Made by a program: the position numbers and the translations under genes. The notes below the pieces were generated by a model. The model was not told the origin of the DNA and did no database searches. It saw nothing but the letters and a program-made list of their open reading frames with translations. From positions 1-64,000 of the forward strand of contig NZ_JBAYTI010000004.1 of assembly GCF_041675725.1 (NCBI RefSeq): DNA of 64,000 nt. Reading direction: 5' to 3'. This DNA comes from Castellaniella sp041675725. GTDB taxonomy: Bacteria; Pseudomonadota; Gammaproteobacteria; Burkholderiales; Burkholderiaceae_B. Each line of letters begins with the position of its first letter. Position 1 is the stretch's first letter. Shown in pieces: positions 8,667 through 16,728 of the stretch.

Positions 8667-9378
8667 GCTTGCCGTCCTCTAGTGAGGTGAGGCATTTCTG
8701 CAGAAATCGCAGCAGATGGGTGGAACGCATCACGGCCACACGCGGCAGGGTGAACAAATCGTCCGTTGGACGCACCAGACCGCGCTGGGTGGTGGTCGCA
8801 TTGTCGTAGCCCGCCGCCCGCACGAGATCCACCAGTTGCGCAGACAGTTTTCCGTAGGGATAGCAAAACGCCCGTACGGGTTCGCCCACCAACTGCTCGA
8901 GCACGTCGCGGGAATCACGGATTTCCCGGGCCGCCTGCTCGGGCGATACCCGGGTCAGGACGGGATGGGTCAGGGTATGCGAGCCTGCCTCATGCCCCAG
9001 GGCCACCCACTCGCGCAGCCCGGCGGTATCCATCAGCGCGGCGCTGGGCACGCCTTCAGCATGATCCCACTGATTGGTGCCGCCCAGCCGACGCATCACA
9101 AAGTAATTGGTGGCCTGGTAACCGCATGCCTCCAGCACCGGCGCGGCGTGCCGCAAGACGTTGTCATAGCCGTCGTCAAAGGTGATGCCGAAGACCCGGC
9201 CCTTTTTACGGCCTGTCAGATACGGCATCAGCAGGCGCATGGACAGGCCTTGATAGCCCAGGCGCCGCATCCACCGCATCTGTCGCTGAAAACTGCGGGG
9301 ATGAACGGTCAGACCGCGGTAGGGCGTCCCACGGGGTGCCGGTTGGTCGATCTGATGGTACATGAGAATGGGGATCAT
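8659..9378 (-). CDS. Polysaccharide deacetylase (NodB homology, CE4), shorter type
   Basis: A 239-residue CE4 deacetylase beginning MIPILMYHQI. TFDDGYDN and the metal-binding SHTLTH motif are present, followed by CYPYGKLS as the third motif. It differs from the other two deacetylases of the window: it lacks the HTHTHT run and the extended C-terminus. Its ATG at 9378 overlaps the stop of the preceding glycosyltransferase by ATGA. No signal peptide is seen, so a cytoplasmic substrate such as a GlcNAc-bearing lipid intermediate is likely. It probably deacetylates a sugar added by one of the flanking transferases; this is inference. Confidence 0.85.
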   Translation of the reverse strand: MIPILMYHQIDQPAPRGTPYRGLTVHPRSFQRQMRWMRRLGYQGLSMRLLMPYLTGRKKGRVFGITFDDGYDNVLRHAAPVLEACGYQATNYFVMRRLGGTNQWDHAEGVPSAALMDTAGLREWVALGHEAGSHTLTHPVLTRVSPEQAAREIRDSRDVLEQLVGEPVRAFCYPYGKLSAQLVDLVRAAGYDNATTTQRGLVRPTDDLFTLPRVAVMRSTHLLRFLQKCLTSLEDGKRG

Positions 9379-10508
9379 GAAGCAGTCCGTCCCGACACCC
9401 CGGGGGCGATCAACGTGTGGTAGAAATCCTGCGTATTGCGGGCGAATACCGCCATGGAAAAAGTGTCCAGCGCCCGAGCCCGGGCGGCCAGCGCCATCGT
9501 GCCAGGCAGCGGCTCCCGCAGGCGCGACAGCAACCATTCTTTCAGGGCCAGAACATCGCCCGCCGGAACCACCCAGCCATCTTCGCTGTGGCGCACGACT
9601 TCCGGCAGCCCCCCCGCATCGGACACCAGGGTCGGCAGGCCCGTCGCCAGCGACTCGCAGGCCGCAAAAGAGCAGGCCTCGTGGTCGGACAGCACGAAAC
9701 CGACGTCGGCCAGCGCCAGAATGCGTTCGGGATCACGGACCAGCCCCGGAAACTTCACGCAATGGTCCAGCCCCAAGGCCTGAAAATCCTCGAGCAGGCG
9801 CCCACGCAGCGGATCACCGGCCACGAGCACGCGAAAGCGCGCCTGCTGTTCCGGGGTCAAGCAAGCCAGTGCCCGCGCCAGATACAGCCATCCTTTGTCG
9901 CGGTCCGTGCCGCCGACGCTGGCCAGCACCAGGACCCCACCGGGTAGCGTACCCAGTAGCGCCTGGCGTTGTGCACGCACCCAGGCGGCGTCCCGTGGGC
10001 GAAACCGATCTGTGTCGACCCCATGCCGGATGGTCCGTATGGGCACGCGCACATACGGAGACCGCCGCAGCAGCCGGCTGACGAAGTCGCTGACCCCAAT
10101 GGCGCCATCGGTCCCCAGCCGCGCCCGGATCCGGTTGCCGACGCTGTCCAGCCGCATCGTATTGTGCTTGGTGAACACAATCCGTGGCGCCTGGCGCAGG
10201 CCAAGACAGGCCAGCATGATCTGTCGATGATCCGCGGAACCATTCACGTGCACGATGTCGAACGCCTCACGGCGCAGCAGGCGGCGCAGGCGCGCGACTT
10301 CGACCAGCATGGGTGCCAGCCGCGTACTGAAAGCGGCTGCAATCGCGCGCACCCCTGGCACCTGCCCAACCTGCGCATACAACCGGCTGCTGGCGGGCGT
10401 TGCCACCATAACCTGATGCTCGCCCTGCAGGCAGGCCGCCAGGTTGGCCACATACGTAGCATGGCCCCCGCCGTTGCGCGGGTGAAAATTGGTGTAGAGA
10501 ATCTTCAT
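9375..10508 (-). CDS. Family 4 glycosyltransferase
   Basis: A 377-residue GT4 enzyme. KILYTNFHPRNGGGHATYV at the N-terminus is the glycine-rich loop region. VGGTDRDKGW, a GDPLRG loop and DHEACSFAACESLATGLPTLVS form the donor-binding half with its E-x7-E-like pattern. I chose the ATG at 10508; a GTG nine bases upstream would add three residues. The gap to the upstream GT2 gene is 16 bp, and the 3' end overlaps the next deacetylase by ATGA. Domain order and neighbours place it in surface-glycan synthesis. Confidence 0.82.
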   Translation of the reverse strand: MKILYTNFHPRNGGGHATYVANLAACLQGEHQVMVATPASSRLYAQVGQVPGVRAIAAAFSTRLAPMLVEVARLRRLLRREAFDIVHVNGSADHRQIMLACLGLRQAPRIVFTKHNTMRLDSVGNRIRARLGTDGAIGVSDFVSRLLRRSPYVRVPIRTIRHGVDTDRFRPRDAAWVRAQRQALLGTLPGGVLVLASVGGTDRDKGWLYLARALACLTPEQQARFRVLVAGDPLRGRLLEDFQALGLDHCVKFPGLVRDPERILALADVGFVLSDHEACSFAACESLATGLPTLVSDAGGLPEVVRHSEDGWVVPAGDVLALKEWLLSRLREPLPGTMALAARARALDTFSMAVFARNTQDFYHTLIAPGVSGRTAS

Positions 10509-10524
10509 GCCATCCACGATGCCG

Positions 10525-11280
10525 TCACCGCCCCGCCTGCCGATTCAGCCAATACAGCTTGGCATACCGAAAAAAACTGCCGGCTGCAGCCATGCCTGCC
10601 AAGACCAGCCCCTGCCAACCATCCAGAAACCCGCGGCGCAGCACGTAGATCCGTATGAATGTCCACAAAGCATGCCCCGGGGGACCCAACACGGACGTTC
10701 GTCGGCCCCGGTCATGGGCCATCAGCGCGGCCTCGCTGGAGTAATGGTTGAGCTTGTCGATGAGTTCTTCAAGACCCTCGTAAGGATCATGCAGAAAATG
10801 ACCCCCCTCCAGGGTGGCGACGACGCCATCGACCTCGACCTTTTCGTGCACGGACGCATCCGTGAAGCGCCCGACATCCCGACGAAACAAGCGCACCACG
10901 TAATCCGGCCACCAGCCACTGTGGCGGATCCAGCGGCCACAGAAGCGCGACAGGCGGGCTATCCGGTAGGCCGGGGCCCGTGGCGCCTGGAGCGCCTTCT
11001 GTATGGCGGCCTGCAATTCGGGCGTCACCCGCTCGTCGGCGTCGATCGACAGCACCCAGTCGCCCGTGGCCAATGCCAGGGCCCGGTTCTTTTGCGGACC
11101 AAAGCCGGGCCAGTCTGCGGATACTTCGACCCGGGCGCCCCGCGCCCGTGCAATATCGCAGGTCGCGTCGCTGCTGCCGGAGTCGAGCACGATGCGCTCC
11201 TGCGCGAAGGCCACCGAATCCAGGCAGGCGCCGATATGCGCCGCTTCATTTTTTGTGATGATGATGACAGAGAGCTTCAT
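10525..11280 (-). CDS. Family 2 glycosyltransferase, WaaE/KdtX type
   Basis: A 251-residue GT-A enzyme resembling the LPS core glucosyltransferases WaaE/KdtX, which add glucose to heptose I. It opens MKLSVIIITKNEAAHIGACL, and SIDADERV provides the DxD-type metal/nucleotide site. WWPDYVVRLFRR and SVHEKVEV are typical of the WaaE group. The last third has a hydrophobic segment (WTFIRIYVLRRGF through GLVLAGMAAAGSF) that may bind membrane. The ATG at 11280 overlaps the preceding deacetylase stop by ATGA. An LPS core role is well supported by family and context; donor specificity is inferred. Confidence 0.83.
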   Translation of the reverse strand: MKLSVIIITKNEAAHIGACLDSVAFAQERIVLDSGSSDATCDIARARGARVEVSADWPGFGPQKNRALALATGDWVLSIDADERVTPELQAAIQKALQAPRAPAYRIARLSRFCGRWIRHSGWWPDYVVRLFRRDVGRFTDASVHEKVEVDGVVATLEGGHFLHDPYEGLEELIDKLNHYSSEAALMAHDRGRRTSVLGPPGHALWTFIRIYVLRRGFLDGWQGLVLAGMAAAGSFFRYAKLYWLNRQAGR

Positions 11281-12119
11281 CCCGGGTAGCGATCGCCGCG
11301 CTTGAAACGTTTCCAGCCATTGAAGACGGGCGCCATCCATGGGCTGGCGGCCACCCGGATGCGTCGACCCACCGAGGCCCCCGTGGTATTGCGCACGGCA
11401 AAACGGAAGATCATGGTGGGGTCCGATCCGGGACGATTCCGGCCAAAAGCGCGGGTCGTATAAAGATGGCGGAAGCCGGCCTCCTGGGCGATGCGCACGT
11501 AGTCTGCATCGAAATACCCCTGCGGCCAACACAGATGATCCGAGACTTCGCCGAGCCGAGCCTGCAGGCTGGCCCTGGATTGAGCCAGCTCCTCGCGCAT
11601 GTGCGCATTCTTGTCGCCCTCGAGCAGATCCCACCGGGTATGGGTATGGGTATGGCTGTGAAACTCACAGACGCCACTGGCCCGCATGCGCTCGATCTCG
11701 GACCAGCGTAATGCGAAGGCGTCGGTGTCGCCCTGCGCCCTGAGCCTCTTGAATTCGGCGTGGGTCGGCGTGTAGGGCACCGGCCCGGACGTACCGGCGT
11801 GCGCGCGTGGCGCGCCCTCGCCCACCCATCCGGTGACCAGAAAAATCACGCCATGAAAACCGAACGCTTTCAGCAGGGGCCAGGCGTGGACATAATTGTC
11901 GAGGTAGCCGTCATCGAACGTAATGAGTATCGACCGCCTGGGTGCCGGTTTTCGCCCGGCCAGGTGATCGGCGAACTGGTGGCAGGTCAGGCTGCGGTAA
12001 CCATGCGCCTGGAGCCACTGCAGCTGATCACGAAAATGCGCGGGCGTGACATTGATGTCCCCCCCGGCCGGAGTCACGTGATGGTACATCAGTACCGGCA
12101 CGATCGGTTCTCGGGTCAT
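11277..12119 (-). CDS. Polysaccharide deacetylase (NodB homology, CE4)
   Basis: At 280 residues it has exactly the length of the deacetylase at the left edge and shares its unusual features: PVLMYHHVT, ITFDDGYLDNYV, EFHSHTHTHTRWD and CWPQGYFDADY. They are likely duplicates. The His-Thr run is encoded here by three perfect copies of a 6-base unit (11636-11653). There is no signal peptide. It overlaps both neighbours by ATGA, between a GT4 and the WaaE-type GT2, so it is strongly coupled to them. The probable task is removal of an acetyl group from an N-acetylhexosamine of the LPS core, inferred from the cluster. Confidence 0.86.
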   Translation of the reverse strand: MTREPIVPVLMYHHVTPAGGDINVTPAHFRDQLQWLQAHGYRSLTCHQFADHLAGRKPAPRRSILITFDDGYLDNYVHAWPLLKAFGFHGVIFLVTGWVGEGAPRAHAGTSGPVPYTPTHAEFKRLRAQGDTDAFALRWSEIERMRASGVCEFHSHTHTHTRWDLLEGDKNAHMREELAQSRASLQARLGEVSDHLCWPQGYFDADYVRIAQEAGFRHLYTTRAFGRNRPGSDPTMIFRFAVRNTTGASVGRRIRVAASPWMAPVFNGWKRFKRGDRYPG

Positions 12120-13213
12120 GCGTTCAATTCCTTCAGCCAGCGGTCATAGCAGGCCTCGGTGTCCGCCACCAGGGTTTCGGTGTCGAAGCGGCCGCTTTCA
12201 TGAATGAATTTCAGGCCAGCCTGCCCCATGGTGCGACGCAGGCCGGGATCGTCGATCAGCCGCGCCAGCGCCTGCTCTAGTGCAGCCGTATCCTGGACGG
12301 GCACCAACAAGCCCGTCACGCCATTTTGCAACATTTCCGCCACGCCGCCCACATCGGTGCCCACGACGGGCAAACCGGCCATCGCCGCCTCCACGAAGAC
12401 CGTGCCTGATGCCTCTTGCTCGGTTGCCAAGGCAAACACGTCGAACCCTGCCAGCACGTTGGGGATATCCTGGCGCCGTCCGGCAAAGATGACCTTGGCC
12501 TGTAGACCCGAATGGCGCACATCGGCTTGCAGCTCTTCATACAATGGCGACCCATCGCCGACCAGGACGAGATAAACCTCTGGGCGCTGCAGCAGGCCGC
12601 GCATGGCCTCGATCAGAACCCGGTGCCCTTTTTTTTCACGCATGACGGCCACACAGCCGACGACCACGGCATGCGCCGGAATACCCAGTTCGGCCCGTAA
12701 GGTCGACTCGGGCACCGGGTCGAACGATGGCACAGGCGAATAGACGGTGGCGAGCTTTGCTGATGGCACCCCCCGCGCGATCAACAGCTGCCCGACGTGG
12801 TCACTGACCGTCGTGACCCGATGCGGCACCCCGGTGTACGACAGCAACGATCGGGGCGCGATGGCCAGGTGACGAGTGCGTACGATGAGCGGTGTGCCCG
12901 CCAGCCGTGCCGCCACGCCAGCCAACAGCGTATCGCGTCGGCTATGGGTATTGAGGACATCGAACCGGCCGGCTTTCAAGTATCGGCGCAGCTGCAAGAC
13001 GCCTCGCACATAGTTGCGCGGCCCATCCATGAGCAGGGTCTGAACCGCAAAACCCGCCTCGACCAGCTTGCCTGTCAGGCGGGCGTGGGGTTGGCAGATG
13101 GCCTCAAGAGAATGGCCACGATCTCGCATGGCGCACATTTCTTTGAAAATCCGGTTCTCTTGCCCGCCAAAACTGGTGGCAGCCTCGGAGTGCACGATCC
13201 GCAAGGGCCTCAT
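12116..13213 (-). CDS. Family 4 glycosyltransferase, translationally coupled to dnaE
   Basis: A 365-residue GT4 enzyme starting MRPLRIVHSEAATSFGGQEN, with the glycine-rich loop in GGQENRI. The donor half has VMREKKGHRVLIEA, GDGSPL and EQEASGTVFVEAAMAGLPVVGT with the E-x7-E pattern, then GVAEMLQNGVTGLLV. Its ATG at 13213 overlaps the dnaE stop by ATGA, an unusual link between a replication gene and glycan synthesis. The codons for EKKG create a run of eight As on the coding strand (12636-12629). It is the first gene of the six-gene sugar cluster. Function: surface-glycan transferase; donor unknown. Confidence 0.83.
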   Translation of the reverse strand: MRPLRIVHSEAATSFGGQENRIFKEMCAMRDRGHSLEAICQPHARLTGKLVEAGFAVQTLLMDGPRNYVRGVLQLRRYLKAGRFDVLNTHSRRDTLLAGVAARLAGTPLIVRTRHLAIAPRSLLSYTGVPHRVTTVSDHVGQLLIARGVPSAKLATVYSPVPSFDPVPESTLRAELGIPAHAVVVGCVAVMREKKGHRVLIEAMRGLLQRPEVYLVLVGDGSPLYEELQADVRHSGLQAKVIFAGRRQDIPNVLAGFDVFALATEQEASGTVFVEAAMAGLPVVGTDVGGVAEMLQNGVTGLLVPVQDTAALEQALARLIDDPGLRRTMGQAGLKFIHESGRFDTETLVADTEACYDRWLKELNA

Positions 13214-16200
13214 CCGTAGTGCACCTCGACCGCATCGGCACCCAGCCACTCGCGGGCGCCAGCCAGCAGTTCGTCATCCAGGCGCACCCGCCAGCCATCC
13301 GCAAGACGCAGCAGGCACGCAAAGCCCGGCGTGCGCAGGCGCAGTTCGACCGGTACGCCGGCTCCCCCACGGCAGCGGGGCAGGAGCAAGTCACGCAGAC
13401 GCGGTATATCCAGGTCGGCCTGGAAGGTCAGACGCAAGCTGCGCGCCCTGGATTCGCGCATTTCCTGGAGAGAGCAGAGGACATCGGCGGAAACGCGCAG
13501 GCCCCCCGAGTATTCGTCGTGCGCCACCCGGCCCTGGATCACCAATGGACGATCGGCTTTCAAATCCTGGGCATGCTGCGTATAGAGTTCGTTGAAGATC
13601 GCTACTTCGACCTGGGCCGTTCCGTCATCCAGCACAGCATAGACCATCTTGCCCCGCCTGCCCATGCGCGTGCGCACCTCGACCAGCACCCCGGCCAGCC
13701 ACTGAGCATGGCGCGCCGGCGCGAGCCGGTCCAGCGGCACGGGCGCGACGCGGCGGATTTCATCGCGCCAGGCATCGAACAGGTGCCCACTGAAGTAGAA
13801 ACCCAGCGCCTGCTTTTCCTGGGTCAGCCGGGTTTCCAGATCCCAGGCGGGCACGCGCGCCAGCTCTTGCGCCATGACCTGGGGCGTATCGTCTTCAAAC
13901 AGCGACACCTGATTGGCATCGCGCTCTTGTTGCTCGGCGGCCTCCATGGCCCTGGGCAGCGTGGCCAGCATGGCCGCCCGGCTGCCCTCGAGCGAATCGA
14001 AGGCACCCGCCCGGATGAGCGCCTCGATTGTGCGCCGATTGACCACGTGCCGGTGTACGCGCGCGCAGAAATCAAAGAGGCTTGCAAAGGGCCCGTCGGC
14101 ATCCCGCGCCTGGAGGATGGCCTCGACGGCCGCCTGCCCGGCACCTTTGACCCCGCCCAGCCCATAGCGAACGGTGCGCGGCGGATGGCCCTGGCGGGTA
14201 TGCTCGTCTTCGACTGGCGCAAACCGCCAGGTGGACGCGTTGATGTCCGGCGGCAGCACGGCGACGCCATTGTTCAGCGCATCACGCCAGAAGATCTGCA
14301 GCTTGTCGGTATCGTCCATGTCGGAAAGCATGGTGGCCGCCAGAAATTCTGCCGGATGATGGCGCTTCAACCACGCTGTCTGATAGGCGATCAGGGCATA
14401 AGCGGCGGAATGGCTCTTGTTGAAGCCATAGCCGGCAAATTTCTCCATCAAGTCGAACAAATGGGCGGCGAGATCGGCGGCATAGCCCTTGTTCGCAGCC
14501 CCTTCGAGGAAGATGGCGCGGTGCCTGGCCATTTCTTCGGGCTTTTTCTTGCCCATTGCCCGCCTGAGCAGATCCGCCCCGCCCAGCGAATACCCGCCGA
14601 TGATCTGGGAGATCTGCATCACCTGTTCCTGATACACGATGACGCCATACGTGCTGTTGAGCACAGGCTCGAGATCGGGATGGAAATAATCCACCTTGAC
14701 CCGGCCGTGCTTGCGCTGCACAAAATCGACCACCATGCCGGATTCGAGCGGCCCAGGCCGAAACAGCGCCAGCAGCGCGATCACGTCCTCGAACGTACTG
14801 GGCTGCATGCTTTTGAGCAGCTCTTTCATGCCCCGCGATTCCAGCTGAAACACCGCCGTCGTATTGGCCGATGACAACAGCTCGTAGGTCGGCTGATCAT
14901 CGAGCGGCAGGGCCATGAGATCAAAGTCCGCCATGTGCGCATTGAACTGGCGCACGTAGCGTACGGCCCAATCCAGGATGGTCAGGTTGCGCAGCCCGAG
15001 AAAGTCGAATTTCACCAGGCCCGCCGATTCGACATCGTCTTTGTCGAATTGCGAGACGACGCTGTTTTCACTGCCAGGCTGGCAATACAGAGGGCAGAAA
15101 TCGGTCAATTGGCCCGGCGCAATCAAAACCCCACCGGCGTGCATGCCGACGTTTCGGGTCAGGCCTTCCAGGGGCCGGGCCAGATCGATCAGTGCGTGGA
15201 TTTCCTCGTCCGAGTCGTACAGCTCCTTGAATGCCGGTTCGTTTTCCAGCGTACGCTCGAGGGACCAGGGGTCGGCCGGATTGAATGGGATCATCTTGGA
15301 GAGACGGTCGCACAGGCTGTAGGGCATTTCCAGCACCCGACCCACGTCGCGCACCACCGCCTTGGCCCCCAGCGAACCGAATGTCGCGATCTGGCTGACG
15401 GCATCGCGGCCGTATTTCTGCTTGACGTACTCGATGACCCGTTCCCGGTTGTCCTGGCAGAAATCGATATCGAAATCCGGCATGGACACCCGCTCGGGGT
15501 TCAGGAAGCGCTCGAACAGCAAGTCGTAGCGCAAGGGGTCCAGATCGGTAATGCCCAGGCTGTAGGCCACCAGCGAACCCGCCCCGGAACCGCGTCCCGG
15601 GCCCACGGGCACCCCGTGGCTCTTGCCCCAGTTGATGAAGTCCTGGACGATCAGGAAATAGCCCGGGAACCCCATATCGATGATGGTTTTGCATTCGCGC
15701 TCGAGCCGCGCCTGGTAATGCGGCATCTGGCGGTCACGCTCGGAGGCATCAGGATACAGCTGCACCATGCGCCGCTGCAGCCCGCTTCGGGCGAGCCCGA
15801 CCAGATGGTCCTCGAGACTGACCCCGTCGGGGGTGGGGAAAGGGGGCAGCTGTGGCTGGTCCAGCACCAGCGACACAGTGCAGCGACGGGCGATCTGCAC
15901 GGCGTTGTCGAGGGCGGATGGGATGTCGGCGAAGCGTTGCGCCATCTCGGCGCTATCGGGCATGTACTGCCGGGCGGTGTAGCGTCGGACCCGCCGGGGA
16001 TTGCCCAGCAACTCGCCATCGGCGATACAGACGCGAACCTCGTGAGCGCGAAAATCATCGGCTTCTAAAAACTGGATGGGATGGGTCGCCACCACCGGCA
16101 GCCCGCATTCGGCCGCCAGGCGCACCGAAGACTGCACCAGCTGTTCTTCCGCGTCGAACCCGGCGCGCTGCAGTTCAACGAAATAGCATCCGGGGAAATC

Positions 16201-16689
16201 GGCGGACCATTGTGCGGCCAGCTGGCGGGCGTCATCTTCGCGCCCGGCCTCGAGCGCCTGCCCCACGTCGCCATCACGAGCCCCCGACAGCACGATCATG
16301 CCGGGCAACCCGGCCAGCCATTCACGACGCAGCTCAGCCCGCCCCGACTGGCTGTTCTCCAGCCACGCGCGCGTCAGCAGCCTGCACAGTGCCAAATAGG
16401 CATCGTGATTGGACGCCAGCAGGAGGATGCGAAACGGCTTGCGCGGGTCATCCGGGTTATGCAGCCACACGTCACAGCCGGCGATGGGTTTGATCCCCGC
16501 CTTGCGCGCCGCCTTGTAGAACTTGATCCAGCCAAACAGGTTCGCCAGATCCGTCAGCGCCAGCGCCGGTTGGCCATATTCCCGCGCTTTGGCAACCAAT
16601 GCCGGAATACGGGCCGTGCCGTCGACCACGGAAAACTCGCTGTGGCAGCGCAGATGAACGAACAGGGGGGAATCGGAAACAGGCGTCAT
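13210..16689 (-). CDS. dnaE: DNA polymerase III alpha subunit
   Basis: The replicative polymerase catalytic subunit, 1159 residues, the normal DnaE size. The PHP domain opens FVHLRCHSEFSVVDG. The GRGSGAGSLVAYSLGITDLDP palm segment and PDFDIDF at residues 404-410 carry catalytic aspartates, and KFDFLGLRNLTILD carries the third. An OB domain (about residues 980-1050) and a C-terminal tau-binding region follow. The PHP metal site looks degenerate (HSEFS), as in other DnaE proteins that rely on a separate proofreading subunit. ATG 16689 is chosen because the conserved N-terminus begins a few residues later. It lies 39 bp after hrpA, and its stop overlaps the first sugar gene. Confidence 0.96.
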   Translation of the reverse strand: MTPVSDSPLFVHLRCHSEFSVVDGTARIPALVAKAREYGQPALALTDLANLFGWIKFYKAARKAGIKPIAGCDVWLHNPDDPRKPFRILLLASNHDAYLALCRLLTRAWLENSQSGRAELRREWLAGLPGMIVLSGARDGDVGQALEAGREDDARQLAAQWSADFPGCYFVELQRAGFDAEEQLVQSSVRLAAECGLPVVATHPIQFLEADDFRAHEVRVCIADGELLGNPRRVRRYTARQYMPDSAEMAQRFADIPSALDNAVQIARRCTVSLVLDQPQLPPFPTPDGVSLEDHLVGLARSGLQRRMVQLYPDASERDRQMPHYQARLERECKTIIDMGFPGYFLIVQDFINWGKSHGVPVGPGRGSGAGSLVAYSLGITDLDPLRYDLLFERFLNPERVSMPDFDIDFCQDNRERVIEYVKQKYGRDAVSQIATFGSLGAKAVVRDVGRVLEMPYSLCDRLSKMIPFNPADPWSLERTLENEPAFKELYDSDEEIHALIDLARPLEGLTRNVGMHAGGVLIAPGQLTDFCPLYCQPGSENSVVSQFDKDDVESAGLVKFDFLGLRNLTILDWAVRYVRQFNAHMADFDLMALPLDDQPTYELLSSANTTAVFQLESRGMKELLKSMQPSTFEDVIALLALFRPGPLESGMVVDFVQRKHGRVKVDYFHPDLEPVLNSTYGVIVYQEQVMQISQIIGGYSLGGADLLRRAMGKKKPEEMARHRAIFLEGAANKGYAADLAAHLFDLMEKFAGYGFNKSHSAAYALIAYQTAWLKRHHPAEFLAATMLSDMDDTDKLQIFWRDALNNGVAVLPPDINASTWRFAPVEDEHTRQGHPPRTVRYGLGGVKGAGQAAVEAILQARDADGPFASLFDFCARVHRHVVNRRTIEALIRAGAFDSLEGSRAAMLATLPRAMEAAEQQERDANQVSLFEDDTPQVMAQELARVPAWDLETRLTQEKQALGFYFSGHLFDAWRDEIRRVAPVPLDRLAPARHAQWLAGVLVEVRTRMGRRGKMVYAVLDDGTAQVEVAIFNELYTQHAQDLKADRPLVIQGRVAHDEYSGGLRVSADVLCSLQEMRESRARSLRLTFQADLDIPRLRDLLLPRCRGGAGVPVELRLRTPGFACLLRLADGWRVRLDDELLAGAREWLGADAVEVHYG

Positions 16690-16728
16690 GCGCAAGATTG
16701 TACTCAGTGTCGGTCGCAGACCCGGCAC

